Positions 1 through 8,990 of a stretch of DNA of 64,000 bases are shown here, in pieces. How positions within the stretch are numbered: position 1 is the stretch's first letter; each line of letters begins with the position of its first letter. The notes under the pieces are model-generated. The model was given only the letters and a program-made list of their open reading frames with translations, was not told the DNA's origin and did not search any database. A program made the position numbers and the translations under genes. The stretch is taken from assembly GCA_033558025.1 (NCBI GenBank), contig JAUCEF010000008.1:744001-808000 (forward strand), in the 5' to 3' direction. Source of the stretch: Phytophthora sp. 'mugwort' (taxonomy: Eukaryota > Oomycota > Peronosporomycetes > Peronosporales > Peronosporaceae).

Positions 1-2029
1 CCTCAAGCCGCCAAGCTATCCCAAGTCATCCGTGGGATGGCCAGCCTAGGCGTGCTAACAGCGTGAGCTTCTGCGGATCTTTCTTAACTAAGATTGACTC
101 GCTGTTACGACCGTTGGCCAACATGCCCATTGGGCCCCGCCCCAAGCCACGCTACGGCTGCGCTCTCCATACTTGGAGCTTCAGTGGCTATGAAGTCGCT
201 GATCTCACGGTGTCGCTAATACGCAAGCTCCTGGTTCAGTATAAGGTACCCGGCCTGCCAACGACTGCAGTTGGCCTTGAACAAGCACCTCTCGCAGAGG
301 TATGGGGCAGGGACCTAAAGATGAACAAGCACGTACTACCAGTGAACGCGGACTTGCTGTCCAGACTTCAGCACAACGCACTTTGGGTGGGCTTTAGGTT
401 GCAGCACGTGCAAGGCGCTATGACCCACTGTCGTCATGGGTGTGGAGTCATTGAAACGTCTCCCACCTCTTTTAGTATTGTGACTTTGCGGCAGCCGTAT
501 GGGCGGAATGGCTTGAGGTGTTCCAGCAGTGGTTTGAGTCTTCCATTGAGCGGGCGACTGTGGTCTACTTCGCGGACATCATGCCTACGCCCCGAGCCAA
601 AAAGGACTTTGGTTACAGCCTCTTTGCGGTCTTCCACATAGTGAGAGTTGTGGTACTTCGCTGCCTATGGACGCACCACAATGACATCCGCTTCCATGAG
701 TATGAACCAAGTCTCATCGGCATCAAGGCTCGGGTGCACGCCCTGATTGACCTTCATGTTGCTGCCTTATGGCAGGCAACCCAGGCGCAAGCAATAAGAC
801 AGTCCTCGCAGGTGAGTAGGCAACTACACACCTTATTGCGAGGACTGTTTGTGTCGACACCCTTCGACGCCAATGACCCAAGCGGCCACGAGGCGGAAGC
901 CCGTCCGTGGGACTCCTTACTCGCGGGCATGTTGAACCACGACAGGGAAGAGACGTCCGGAGCGTTGGCGCCCTTTCACGACTGCAGATCCAAGCGATCG
1001 CGGGGTGGAAACCCGTCAGCAGGGCTCCTTTCCCGCGGCCATGTTGAACCGCAGCCGGGAAGAGACGCCAGTGGCCCAAAGGTAAGGCCACAAGCTCAAG
1101 GCTTATCCTGATATCTTACAATCCGCCGCCGGCGTGCTCGGCCATTACTGGCTTCACTCTCCACCACTTTCACGCCATACGCCAAGTTCCCGGCTCCATT
1201 TGCCGATCGCTTAGTGGGCGTTGCCTTATGTCTGCTGTACCCGAAGGCGGTGTGATTTTTGAACCCAGGCGGGGCCCCACGGCGGACAGCCGGGTGAAGA
1301 ACGCGACACGCTGCACAGACGCTTACGCGTGTTATGGCATGCACGACATCACTGGACTACCTTTGGATCGAGGTCTAGATCGGCGCCATACTCCCGAGCC
1401 GCGCGTACTACCAGGCGTACAGCCCATGAGACGACGACTGGGAGGCTTTGCCCCTCTAAACCACGACCTGCATCTCTCCTACTGAAGTGACCGGTCAAGC
1501 AGGCTCAAGAACTACCGGGTCTAACCGTGCTTCCAGGCCTACAGCCATGAGACGGCGCCCAGTAGCCCCCAAGACCACCAGTCCAGTCACAAGCCCAGAT
1601 ATCCCAACCTTCGTGGCCAAACCCCAACTATCGTCCGAAAGGTCTGGTCGGCCCGGGGATTGAACCCTGGCCGCTTCCGTCCGACACTGAATGCTTAACC
1701 AGCTGAGCTATCTGAGCTCACTAGAAGTAGGTGGCTCACCACCACCTGGTTCATCGGGTTATACTTGGATTTGTATAGAACCCATCAGAAAGGTCCTGCA
1801 AATGTCCAACTCGGCTCAGAGACGTCTCTGGACGTCCACCAGTTTCCTCCTGAACACTAAAATGGATCTTTCAGGGTACCCACTTTCGAGAAAATGGACC
1901 TTTTTGGACACCAATTGGATACTTCGTACCCAAGGTTTGGGTCCTCATGACCCAAATCGATCCCAAACAGCCAAGTAGGGTAGCTAAATAGGTTGCTTAC
2001 TAGCCTAAAGTGTAATGTATTTTTTGTTA
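1..2029 (+). mobile_element. LINE retrotransposon, 3' end (copy A)
   Basis: This is the 3' part of a non-LTR retrotransposon whose 5' part lies outside the window. The same sequence occurs inverted at about 45447-47472, so orientation and 3' end are read from the complete copy. Coding sequence runs to about 1110 in two frames. The first (63-641) ends in a CH-rich zinc-binding segment of the zf-RVT kind found behind reverse transcriptases (MTHCRHGCGV near 425-450). A frame change near 480-520 then joins the second (518-1111). The two copies differ at only three of the first 192 residues. From 1110 to 2029 the sequence is a non-coding tail with short internal duplications and a tRNA-like segment. 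Shared sequence ends near 2029 (gtaatgtattttttgtta). Element and orientation are secure; the clade (L1/Tx1-like) is inference. Confidence 0.85.
1646..1718 (-). other. tRNA-like segment in LINE tail (copy A)
   Basis: Read on the minus strand this stretch has a tRNA-like A box (tagctcagctgg, 1699-1710) followed about 35 bases later by a B box (ggttcaatccc, 1656-1666). It sits inside the LINE 3' tail but on the opposite strand to the LINE coding sequence. I could not fold a full cloverleaf with a convincing acceptor stem, so I call it tRNA-derived rather than a tRNA gene. The same segment is in the second LINE copy. Confidence 0.5.
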
Positions 2030-2099
2030 TCCAATACATGCCAGGACAGAAATCTTCGGCTTTCTTTGGAAGTCGCCCTGAATGGCACGTTTCTGCCCC

Positions 2100-2694
2100 T
2101 TAAAGAATAACCGCGCTTTCTAACCTCTGGTGAAGACGGTCAAAGTCGATCGACGAGATCTTGATCGGGTTCTGCACCACCCACCAATCGGCAGTCTCAT
2201 CGCAACCGGGAGTCGTCAAGCTGCCCGGGTAGTTGTAGAGCCGCCAATCTTGCTGGCCTGCCTGATCATAGACGAGCACCATTCCCTGATTGTTGAAAGA
2301 CACTTCGTCGAGGAAAACGAGATTATGATGGTCCGGTCAATGTTGCTCAACTCCTCCACAAATCGAAAAGCGTCTTGTTCCTTAATATGCATTGCGCGAC
2401 GCTCCAATACTTTTCACGTTAGGACACAGCTGTGAATGATGCGCCAACGGAAGAGTTCGAGATAGAAATGTGATGTCCGCGCTGGAAGTCATCTTGGGCT
2501 TCGTCCAAGTTGGCTAGCGGGCGTTCTGGGTAACAGTCACACAGCCGTTTTTGGTGTCGTTCGTAAACTTCTTGGTCCCTTTTGTTTGCGCGCGCACGAA
2601 CGTTCCTGTCAACTCCTAGACCCGAATCCAGGTACTGGTTCTTGAGGATCCGACGACCGAGTTGATTTGATGCAGTTCTTGAGAGCTGTCCCAA
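2100..2694 (-). pseudogene. alpha-carbonic anhydrase remnant
   Basis: Alpha-carbonic anhydrases interconvert CO2 and bicarbonate; oomycetes encode many secreted ones. The recognisable part is 2100-2303, whose translation carries the family's C-terminal signature: an aromatic-rich stretch, then YPGSLTTPGCDE, then WWVVQNPIKIS, then FDRLHQRL. The segment before it, 2216-2407, is in another frame and looks like the preceding helix-containing part. 2419-2694 is a further open stretch of uncertain relation. The N-terminal half with the three zinc-binding histidines is not visible as a continuous frame. At least two frame breaks and loss of most of the roughly 250-residue domain mark it as dead. The family call for 2100-2303 is fairly firm; the upstream extent is a guess. 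Confidence 0.6.
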
Positions 2695-2732
2695 CCTGGA
2701 GGACTTAACCCTCAGGGGGGGGCTCCTTTCAA

Positions 2733-3376
2733 ATGCAGCTCAATTTTAGAGAGTACCGCGCCAAGGGTCTGCAAATACCAGCTCTAAATTGTAATTGTGA
2801 GACTCTAAAAGATCTTTCAATAATACTTAGTGACAATAATGATCCTCTTGCGAAGGTTGCACGTCGGATGTGTGTCCATTTGACAAGGCGATGGGTATTC
2901 TGGTCCGGCATTTATGAGATCAAAAATCACACAGTATCGAGTCTGATGTTCATACGCTACTTAAGATGTTAGAACAGAACGACACTCTCGAGCATTTTGA
3001 GGTACGCTTACGGCAAGCACAATATATCGAGAACTTTCGGAAACATCATTTCAATTGATTAATTAATCAGGCTGCGGGTGAATTTCCCACTGAAAATAAT
3101 ATTGCCCTCCTGAGTGTATTATCTTTTCGAAGAAGTAAACCGGGACATATCAAGAAAACAATCGTGAGAAAGGTGCAAGATATTTCCACAATGTGTGAGC
3201 TTGACCAGCACGTGCTCTCCAATATTTCCCTGATCTTCGACAAGTCTACTTTCGTCGATGGCCGTGTTAGTTTGAGCTGGTCTAGTGGCAAAAAATTCCC
3301 AGGACTACCACAAGAAAGGAAAATAAGCGTTGAAGTGATTGACATTGAAGTAGAGTTTTTATATCAGCAGAAATAG
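2733..3376 (+). pseudogene. Broken paralogue of the 19.0-21.4 kb gene
   Basis: Three stretches match the C-terminal third of the intact 797-residue protein at 19048-21441 in the same order. First, LNFREYRAKG near 2740 matches FNFSEYRARN. Second, a frame near 2965-3060 with LKMLEQNDTLEHFEV matches LLEMLEVNMSLEYLDI and continues to a FRKHHFN/FREHHLK pair. Third, CELDQHVLSNI near 3190-3230 matches CQLDQHVMSNI close to the C-terminus. Stops lie between the stretches, and the N-terminal two thirds are absent. It is a truncated, frame-broken copy of a multigene family. The homology is seen directly by comparing the two loci in this window; the function of the family is unknown. Confidence 0.7.
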
Positions 3377-3662
3377 GTACAAGAAGCAATGCTCTCTCGA
3401 CTCAATTTACTATCACCTTCTGGGGACTAAGTTAGCGGATGGAAGCAATTCACGGATGAGGCGCGCTACGCGCTCACCAAGCCAAAGTTTTGCTTTTCAA
3501 GTGCTCTTTTCGACAACCTGGTCGAGAAGTCTTTGACCGTTAGACTCTAACGACCTCGCACTTCCTTTTTAACAATTGCTGACGGAAAATGAGAACATCA
3601 TTATCAACCAACTAAATTGACACAAAATTTACCTAGTTCTTCGAAATATCAGTGAATAGTTA

Positions 3663-4865
3663 CTACAGCATGTCAAGAATATCTTCCTCTTCCGAGTCCA
3701 TGGGTTCATCAGCTGCTGGTGGTGGTAATCGAGGAGGTTTCATCGGCTCAGACTTCGGTAGAGAAGTCGGTTCTGTCTTCACTGCTGCAGTCTCTCTCCG
3801 TGATCCGTTTAGCGACTTGGACAAATCAACAGAAGAACTTGATTGCGGTGGAGCCACAAGTGGCTCCGCTTTGATGCTCGAACTAGTATCTCCTCGCTGC
3901 ATTGCTGCATCTCCCTCCTCCTCATTTTTAATAATCTCGTCCATACTCGAAAGCAGGTCCTCTGCAGAACTAATCTGCATCGAGCTTGACCGCAGGTTAG
4001 CAGGAAGCTGGTCGTACGCCTCAACGGCATCTCTTTTCGTGCGCTTTAGCTGAGTGGACTCAGCGTCGTCATCCACTTCTTCTGAGGCAGTACACTCAGC
4101 CTCACTCTCCTCTTCACTTGATTCGTCTTCCTCTTCTTCCACTTTCTTTAACTTGGCCCCCGTCGCCTTCTTCTTCCGCTTCATCACCGCCTTAGCAGCC
4201 GGTTTAGCTTTGTATATCTGCATTTCCTGCACGTTTTCCACCTCGCTCTGTAGCTTCCTGATCTCGTCCTTCTTGGCGTTCAGCACGGCACAAAAGCCCC
4301 GCACGAGTCTGTCCTCTGTCGTCTGTTTGGCTGCCAGTGCCGTCTCCAGCAACGCCTCCTTCTGCTCTAGAAGCGTCTCCAGCTGCGTGATTTTGCTACG
4401 TTTATTGTGAATTGATTGCCCATTTTCTCTCTGTTGCGCGGCCACCCGATGCAGCAACTCGCGCCAATCGTCCGCATTCTCCGACGCCTGGAAATCGATG
4501 CCGCAGAACCTGACGGCGAACTCGGAGCGCTCCATGAGCGTCAGTGAGCGCCGCTCTCTCGACCACCGGAACTCGAAGCGAGGTTTTGTACCCATTCTGG
4601 GGCTCAGAGCGGACTCCACGGCCGCGACGTAGTCGGCCCCGGAGCAGGCAAGCGCCCGCGGCTTGTGATTGGACGCGACCTCGGCCACGTATAATATTGG
4701 AGGGTTCAGCAACTGCACGCGAATGGCATCGCTTGAGCGCGTAGACGTGGAGGAGGACGAGGAGGATATGCGGCTGCAGTGCACGAACAGAGACAACGTC
4801 GTGGACGACGCATCGTCCGCGTCGACGGCTGCAAGTTCGGCTAGCGACATGGCGGTAATGAGCAA
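3663..4865 (-). CDS. XRCC4: XRCC4-like DNA repair protein (non-homologous end joining)
   Basis: XRCC4 is the scaffold that holds DNA ligase IV during non-homologous end joining in the nucleus. The 400-residue product has the family layout. Residues about 1-150 could form the N-terminal head domain. A long coiled coil runs from about 155 to 215 and contains FCAVLNAKKDEIRKLQ (191-206), which resembles the stalk signature of animal XRCC4 (F.LVLN.KK.KI). The rest is a disordered, acidic and serine-rich tail with basic clusters (KRKKK at 229-233, KRTKR at 274-278) that could act as nuclear localisation signals, ending in an acidic short motif (EEEDILDML). Length fits the family (about 330-400). 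The first ATG (4865) is used; a second in-frame ATG at 4850 is an alternative. No intron is needed. The head domain is divergent, so the call rests mainly on the stalk signature and architecture. Confidence 0.72.
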   Translation of the reverse strand: MLITAMSLAELAAVDADDASSTTLSLFVHCSRISSSSSSTSTRSSDAIRVQLLNPPILYVAEVASNHKPRALACSGADYVAAVESALSPRMGTKPRFEFRWSRERRSLTLMERSEFAVRFCGIDFQASENADDWRELLHRVAAQQRENGQSIHNKRSKITQLETLLEQKEALLETALAAKQTTEDRLVRGFCAVLNAKKDEIRKLQSEVENVQEMQIYKAKPAAKAVMKRKKKATGAKLKKVEEEEDESSEEESEAECTASEEVDDDAESTQLKRTKRDAVEAYDQLPANLRSSSMQISSAEDLLSSMDEIIKNEEEGDAAMQRGDTSSSIKAEPLVAPPQSSSSVDLSKSLNGSRRETAAVKTEPTSLPKSEPMKPPRLPPPAADEPMDSEEEDILDML

Positions 4866-5674
4866 TTATTAGATTTGAGAGAATGGCTAACAATACAATA
4901 CAGTAATATTGACATTATCATTTAACATCATTGTTAAGTCAGTACATGTACTGGGAATATCCACAATTTTAAGGATATTGGGAAGATGAAAATATGTTGC
5001 TGAATTGGAAAATCGTGAACAGCTTTCTCTCTGCGACTCTCAAGCAGTCAACGATAAGTGATTCGTGGCTCAGCCACATCCTTTCGTGGCACTTTTTTTT
5101 TCGGCATAGGTGCCAGTTCACATAGGCACTTTAAGTCACCATAGCAGAACACGCCGCCTCAAAACGAATCGTAGTGGATCTACATTCCGATGGACTCAGT
5201 CCAGCGGTAGTGAAATCGTTTCCGATTTGTTTTCCTCCTTAGCTGAATTTCTTGAGATAGGCAGTTCTTCTTGGAGTCCTATGTACGATGCCGAACCCCC
5301 CGAAAATCAGACACCCTCAAGCAAAATCTTCAGGCAGATCTACCATTCGTCTGTATATTTGTGAGCCTCCCGATTACATGAGTGGACTCGGCAGCACTGT
5401 GGATTGAGGAGGGGGATGAGTTAGCCACAGATACTCATCAATAAGAGCACAAGGTTTTTACTTCCCACCCCCACAACGTTTTGCTTCTTTAAGTATAGAG
5501 TTGCGGGATAAATTGATTCAAATTTACCCAGTCATAAGTGCACACAACGATTCGGGTGGGAAATCGGGTCCTCTAATAGACGTTCCCTCCTTCTGATCCC
5601 AGCAGCCAGGTTTCTTCCAATGACGTGAAAGCCCATCTACATAGCCAGCAGGTAAACCTCTCGTGTTCGAGGTT
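4866..5674. other. Intergenic, no gene recognised
   Basis: About 800 bases between the XRCC4-like gene and the ankyrin-type gene, both on the minus strand. Short open frames exist (for example 5110-5364 on the plus strand) but none resembles a known protein. The region must contain the promoter of the XRCC4-like gene and the terminator of the ankyrin gene; I see no clear core-promoter motif. Confidence 0.4.
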
Positions 5675-7747
5675 TCAATCCAGACCTTCAGATCGTGCAC
5701 TGCTTGAATCTATCCATTTCCAGCATACCAACGAATCATTCTGACTGACAAATTGAAATCCGTTTCGTCTAAGCCACTCATTGAAATGCCAGTTCGATCG
5801 ATCCGCGAGAAATTCACAGCCGCCGAGTTTATGTTTGCAATGCCGAAGTAACCATTCCAAGATCTCGATACGAGCGGCAGATAAAATACATGCTGGCGGA
5901 AATCGGAAATCAAGCGGGCGTGCTGCATACAGAAACATCACAATCTCAAAATGTCCTCGCGACACAGCATCTCTTACCGCTGCAGGACTGCAACCCTCTA
6001 TACGGTGCTTATGAAGCCACTGTACAACATTTAGATGGCCAGCGCTACAAGCATTATCCATGGCACGTGTAGTGCAACCTTCCGAGCGTTTATAATGCAA
6101 ATACTTCACAACCTCCAGGTGTCCTCTGCCCGCAGCCGCATCCATGGCTTCAGTGCTGCACCCTTCACTTCGATTCCTATGAAGGAATTTTACGACTTCT
6201 AGCTCTCCTCTAGAAGCGGTAATATCCATGGTAGCAACAGTACAGCCTTCTTTTCGGTTCTCATGAAGGTATTTTACCACTTCTAGGAAACCACCCACTG
6301 CGGCTCGATGCATCGCAGCATCCGTACAACCCTCTTTCCGGTTCTTGTTGAGGAACTTCACTACAGCAAGGTGTCCATTTGCTGCTGCCCGATCCATGGC
6401 CGCAACAGAGCAGCCCTCTTGTCTGTTTTCGTGAAGAAATTGTACCATTTCGAGGTTGCCTTTAGCTGCTGAAGTATCCATGGCTATAGTCGTGCACGCT
6501 TCACTTCTGTTAGTACTAAGCCACATGACTACGCTCATATGTCCATTTTCAGCAGCGCTGTCCATTGCAGCAAAAGTGCACCCTTCGGTGCGGTGTGCAT
6601 GAAGCCACTTTACCACATCCAAGAAGCCAAAACTCGCGGCCTTGTCCATCGCTTGAGTGGTGCAGCCTTCTGAACGGTACTCATGCAACCATTTAACAAC
6701 ATCCAAGTGTCCGTTCTGCGCCGCTCGATCCATCGCCGCTTTCGTGCATCCTTCACTGCGATTCGCTTGCAACCACTGCACTACTTGCAAAAACCCTTTT
6801 CTCGCAGCTCCATCCATCGCTGCAGTAGTACATCCTTTGCATCCACTTTCGTGAAGCCACTGGAGCATCAACAAGTCGCCATTCTGCGCAGCTTTCTCAA
6901 ACGCACAACCCATCCGTCGCTCACCTAACTCATCGTGCAAATACTGCACAATCTCGAGCCGACCGTGGTCCGCTGCAACTCCCATCGTTCGATCTCCAGG
7001 CCTTGCCAAACCTTGTGTCACCACCCACTTCATAAACCACAAACATCCGTCTCCGGCAGCTCGGTCGAAATTCACAGATCTGTCGTCGAGCTCGCAATTC
7101 TCAAGCATCCATTGTGCCAACTTCCAATGGTATTTATCCTGCGCCGTTCTCTTCGCACCGTCAGCTCCAAGTCCATACAGTCGGTGGAGCCACTCTACAA
7201 GCCCCTGATCCCCTTGCGCAGCGGCCACAAGCATCAACTTGGCTGCGCATTCACTGTGAGGCTCTGCATTCGCCTGTAGCCATTCGACAACTTCAACGTC
7301 CTGTTTCCAGATGGCTCCACCCATCTCCAAGCCACCCCAATAGCCCACATTCCGGTGGTGAATATGTAGCCATTTGAGGATGTTCAAGTGTCCCTTAGTG
7401 GCAGCTGCCGTCACTGCCTTGGTAAGGAATTGGGCAGGAAAATAGGATTCTACCAACCACTGCAGCGTAATTAGATCCCCTCGGGCAGCTGCTGACGACG
7501 CCGCGTCATTAAGGATCGACCATCGGTAGCTTGAATCGAGATTCAAAGGTTCGTGAGCGCTCAGAAACTGCAACAGACGGAGACTCGACGAGTGTGCGTA
7601 GCCCGTGGCAACCGTCCATTTGAGCGAGACAGTGTCCAGATACTCATCGATATTACGAACCACGTGAGGGAGGTCCCCGCGTTGCGATGTCAGACACTCG
7701 CGGCAAACCACGGAAACGGCCGTGAATAGCGAGAAGCTAGAAGCCAT
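5675..7747 (-). CDS. Ankyrin-type repeat protein with 28-residue units
   Basis: An intact 690-residue protein. Residues from about 290 to 610 consist of some eleven near-regular units of 28 residues, each with the pattern EGCT..AMD.AA..GHL.VVKWLH..R. More degenerate ankyrin-like units precede them (residues about 45-290). This short, Cys-containing unit is common in stramenopile genomes and in some giant viruses. Ankyrin repeats mediate protein-protein binding; the partner is unknown. No signal peptide or transmembrane segment is evident, so it is probably intracellular. The last 80 residues have no repeats. It is a single exon starting at the ATG at 7747. The repeats are conserved in protein and in DNA (84-bp period), which favours unequal recombination and copy-number change. 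Confidence 0.85.
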   Translation of the reverse strand: MASSFSLFTAVSVVCRECLTSQRGDLPHVVRNIDEYLDTVSLKWTVATGYAHSSSLRLLQFLSAHEPLNLDSSYRWSILNDAASSAAARGDLITLQWLVESYFPAQFLTKAVTAAATKGHLNILKWLHIHHRNVGYWGGLEMGGAIWKQDVEVVEWLQANAEPHSECAAKLMLVAAAQGDQGLVEWLHRLYGLGADGAKRTAQDKYHWKLAQWMLENCELDDRSVNFDRAAGDGCLWFMKWVVTQGLARPGDRTMGVAADHGRLEIVQYLHDELGERRMGCAFEKAAQNGDLLMLQWLHESGCKGCTTAAMDGAARKGFLQVVQWLQANRSEGCTKAAMDRAAQNGHLDVVKWLHEYRSEGCTTQAMDKAASFGFLDVVKWLHAHRTEGCTFAAMDSAAENGHMSVVMWLSTNRSEACTTIAMDTSAAKGNLEMVQFLHENRQEGCSVAAMDRAAANGHLAVVKFLNKNRKEGCTDAAMHRAAVGGFLEVVKYLHENRKEGCTVATMDITASRGELEVVKFLHRNRSEGCSTEAMDAAAGRGHLEVVKYLHYKRSEGCTTRAMDNACSAGHLNVVQWLHKHRIEGCSPAAVRDAVSRGHFEIVMFLYAARPLDFRFPPACILSAARIEILEWLLRHCKHKLGGCEFLADRSNWHFNEWLRRNGFQFVSQNDSLVCWKWIDSSSARSEGLD

Positions 7748-7964
7748 ACAGTCAGCGTTCTGAAACCGGATTTAAAAATAAATGGGTTTTGGGTTTAGGA
7801 CGATGCACCCACCATCCAGCTTATTCGACTCTCAGCTAACTAATGTACAGTACACTCCCTATTTATCCAGCCACCAACGTATTCGACTCAATTCTACAGA
7901 TCTGTCGCTGCGGTTTTTACGGTACGTTTCGTATAGCCTCAGTCAGTTGTAGCCCATCGGTTTT

Positions 7965-8240
7965 TACCAAGGCAAGTATCCCATCTCCCTATACCCTACC
8001 CTTCCGAGGACCGATGGCATCGCGATCTTGGGCTTTGCGTTGCAATGGCACCTGCGAGGAAAAGATTCTAAGTTCGGCCCTACATTACTCAGCTCGCTGG
8101 AAAGCTCGGCGCTGGGCCCGCCTCCGCAAATATTGCGCGGCCCTGCTTCGCGGGCACCCCGCGAGGGTTCGCTGTGGCTACGCGCTCGCAACTTCTCTCC
8201 TCCGTTGGTCGTTTTGTATGACTTTCACCCCCTCTTTTTC
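7965..8240 (+). repeat. Dispersed repeat, copy 1
   Basis: The segment shares several blocks with 16900-17115 in inverted orientation, including gatggcatcgc, a block starting cctgcgaggaaaagattct, and a region around gctcggcgct..gcccgcctccgcaaata. I see no coding capacity or clear terminal repeats. It is a non-autonomous mobile-element fragment or the untranslated part of a larger element. Confidence 0.6.
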
Positions 8241-8789
8241 ATTTGGACACACAAACCACTCTCTTTTACCAATACGATGATGAGCCCATCCGATAACCTT
8301 TTTTGCGCGACAAAAAAAAAACAGCTGACTGCGGTCAAAACATCAACGACTTAATAGCGAGCCCCCACCCCCACACAGTTCCCATACACCAGTCCCAGCC
8401 GTAAATGGGTAATCGGCTGTCCAAACCGTCCTCAAAGGGGACCAAATGAAGGTAACCTGCAAGAAGACCAATGTTCCACTGAGTACGATGAAGAAGTATG
8501 TGACTGCTGTACGCAAGGGTATATCGCCCCGAGCCAAAATTGCTGCTGCCCCAGGACGCGAAGACCAGCATCTGTGATTGGGTGCACTGGCGGGATAAGT
8601 CTGGACCCCTGTGATCTGCCACGATGTTGCGAACAAGGCGCAGCAAATATTGCGCAGCTAGTGTGCACTTTAACAATAAGGCTTGGTAACTACGTCGCTT
8701 TTGGAGCGCTACTCGTCCCTCACACTCAGATCATCACAGTCTGTGCCGAAGATCCACAACGAATTTGCAGAAAGCGACTTGTCCGTGCT

Positions 8790-8990
8790 GTTCTATTCAC
8801 TTGCAAAAGTCACGATAGAGTATGATATTGGAGTTTCTCGCGTCGTCAATGTTGACGAAACCGCGATCAAGACGACGCGTGACCATAAGCAGGGGTTGCC
8901 GCCAAGGCTCAAGCACGTGTGGCATAAGGATGTTAAAACGAATTCCACCTCAGCTTTGTTGCGTGACCTGTACGAGCTGATAAACGTTCC
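8790..8990 (+). pseudogene. DDE transposase fragment (pogo/CENP-B type)
   Basis: An open frame (8683-8997) contains VVNVDETAIKTT followed by a basic stretch and KHVWHKDVKTNS. This matches the first catalytic-aspartate region of pogo/Tigger-type DDE transposases, where N-[VM]-DET is followed about 20-25 residues later by the ..HVW.K segment. The rest of the catalytic core (second D and final D/E) is missing. It may be related to the CENP-B-type helix-turn-helix fragment at 15798-16163. A dead fragment. Confidence 0.55.

Noticed and set aside
434..637. Short minus-strand frame inside LINE copy A (and its mirror at 46836-47039)
   Set aside because: Antisense shadow of the LINE zinc-binding tail; present in both copies only because the LINE is duplicated.
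1096..1344. 82-codon minus-strand frame in the LINE tail, repeated at 46129-46377
   Set aside because: Lies in the non-coding 3' tail, antisense to the element, and has no protein features.
1646..1718. Functional tRNA gene
   Set aside because: A and B boxes are present, but I could not build a full acceptor stem and anticodon arm; it is part of a repeated LINE tail.
3652..4053. Serine-rich plus-strand frames at 3652-4053 and 4054-4410
   Set aside because: Complements of the Ser/Glu-rich XRCC4-like gene; composition shadows.
6657..7377. Plus-strand frames across the ankyrin gene
   Set aside because: Periodic shadows of the 84-bp repeats.
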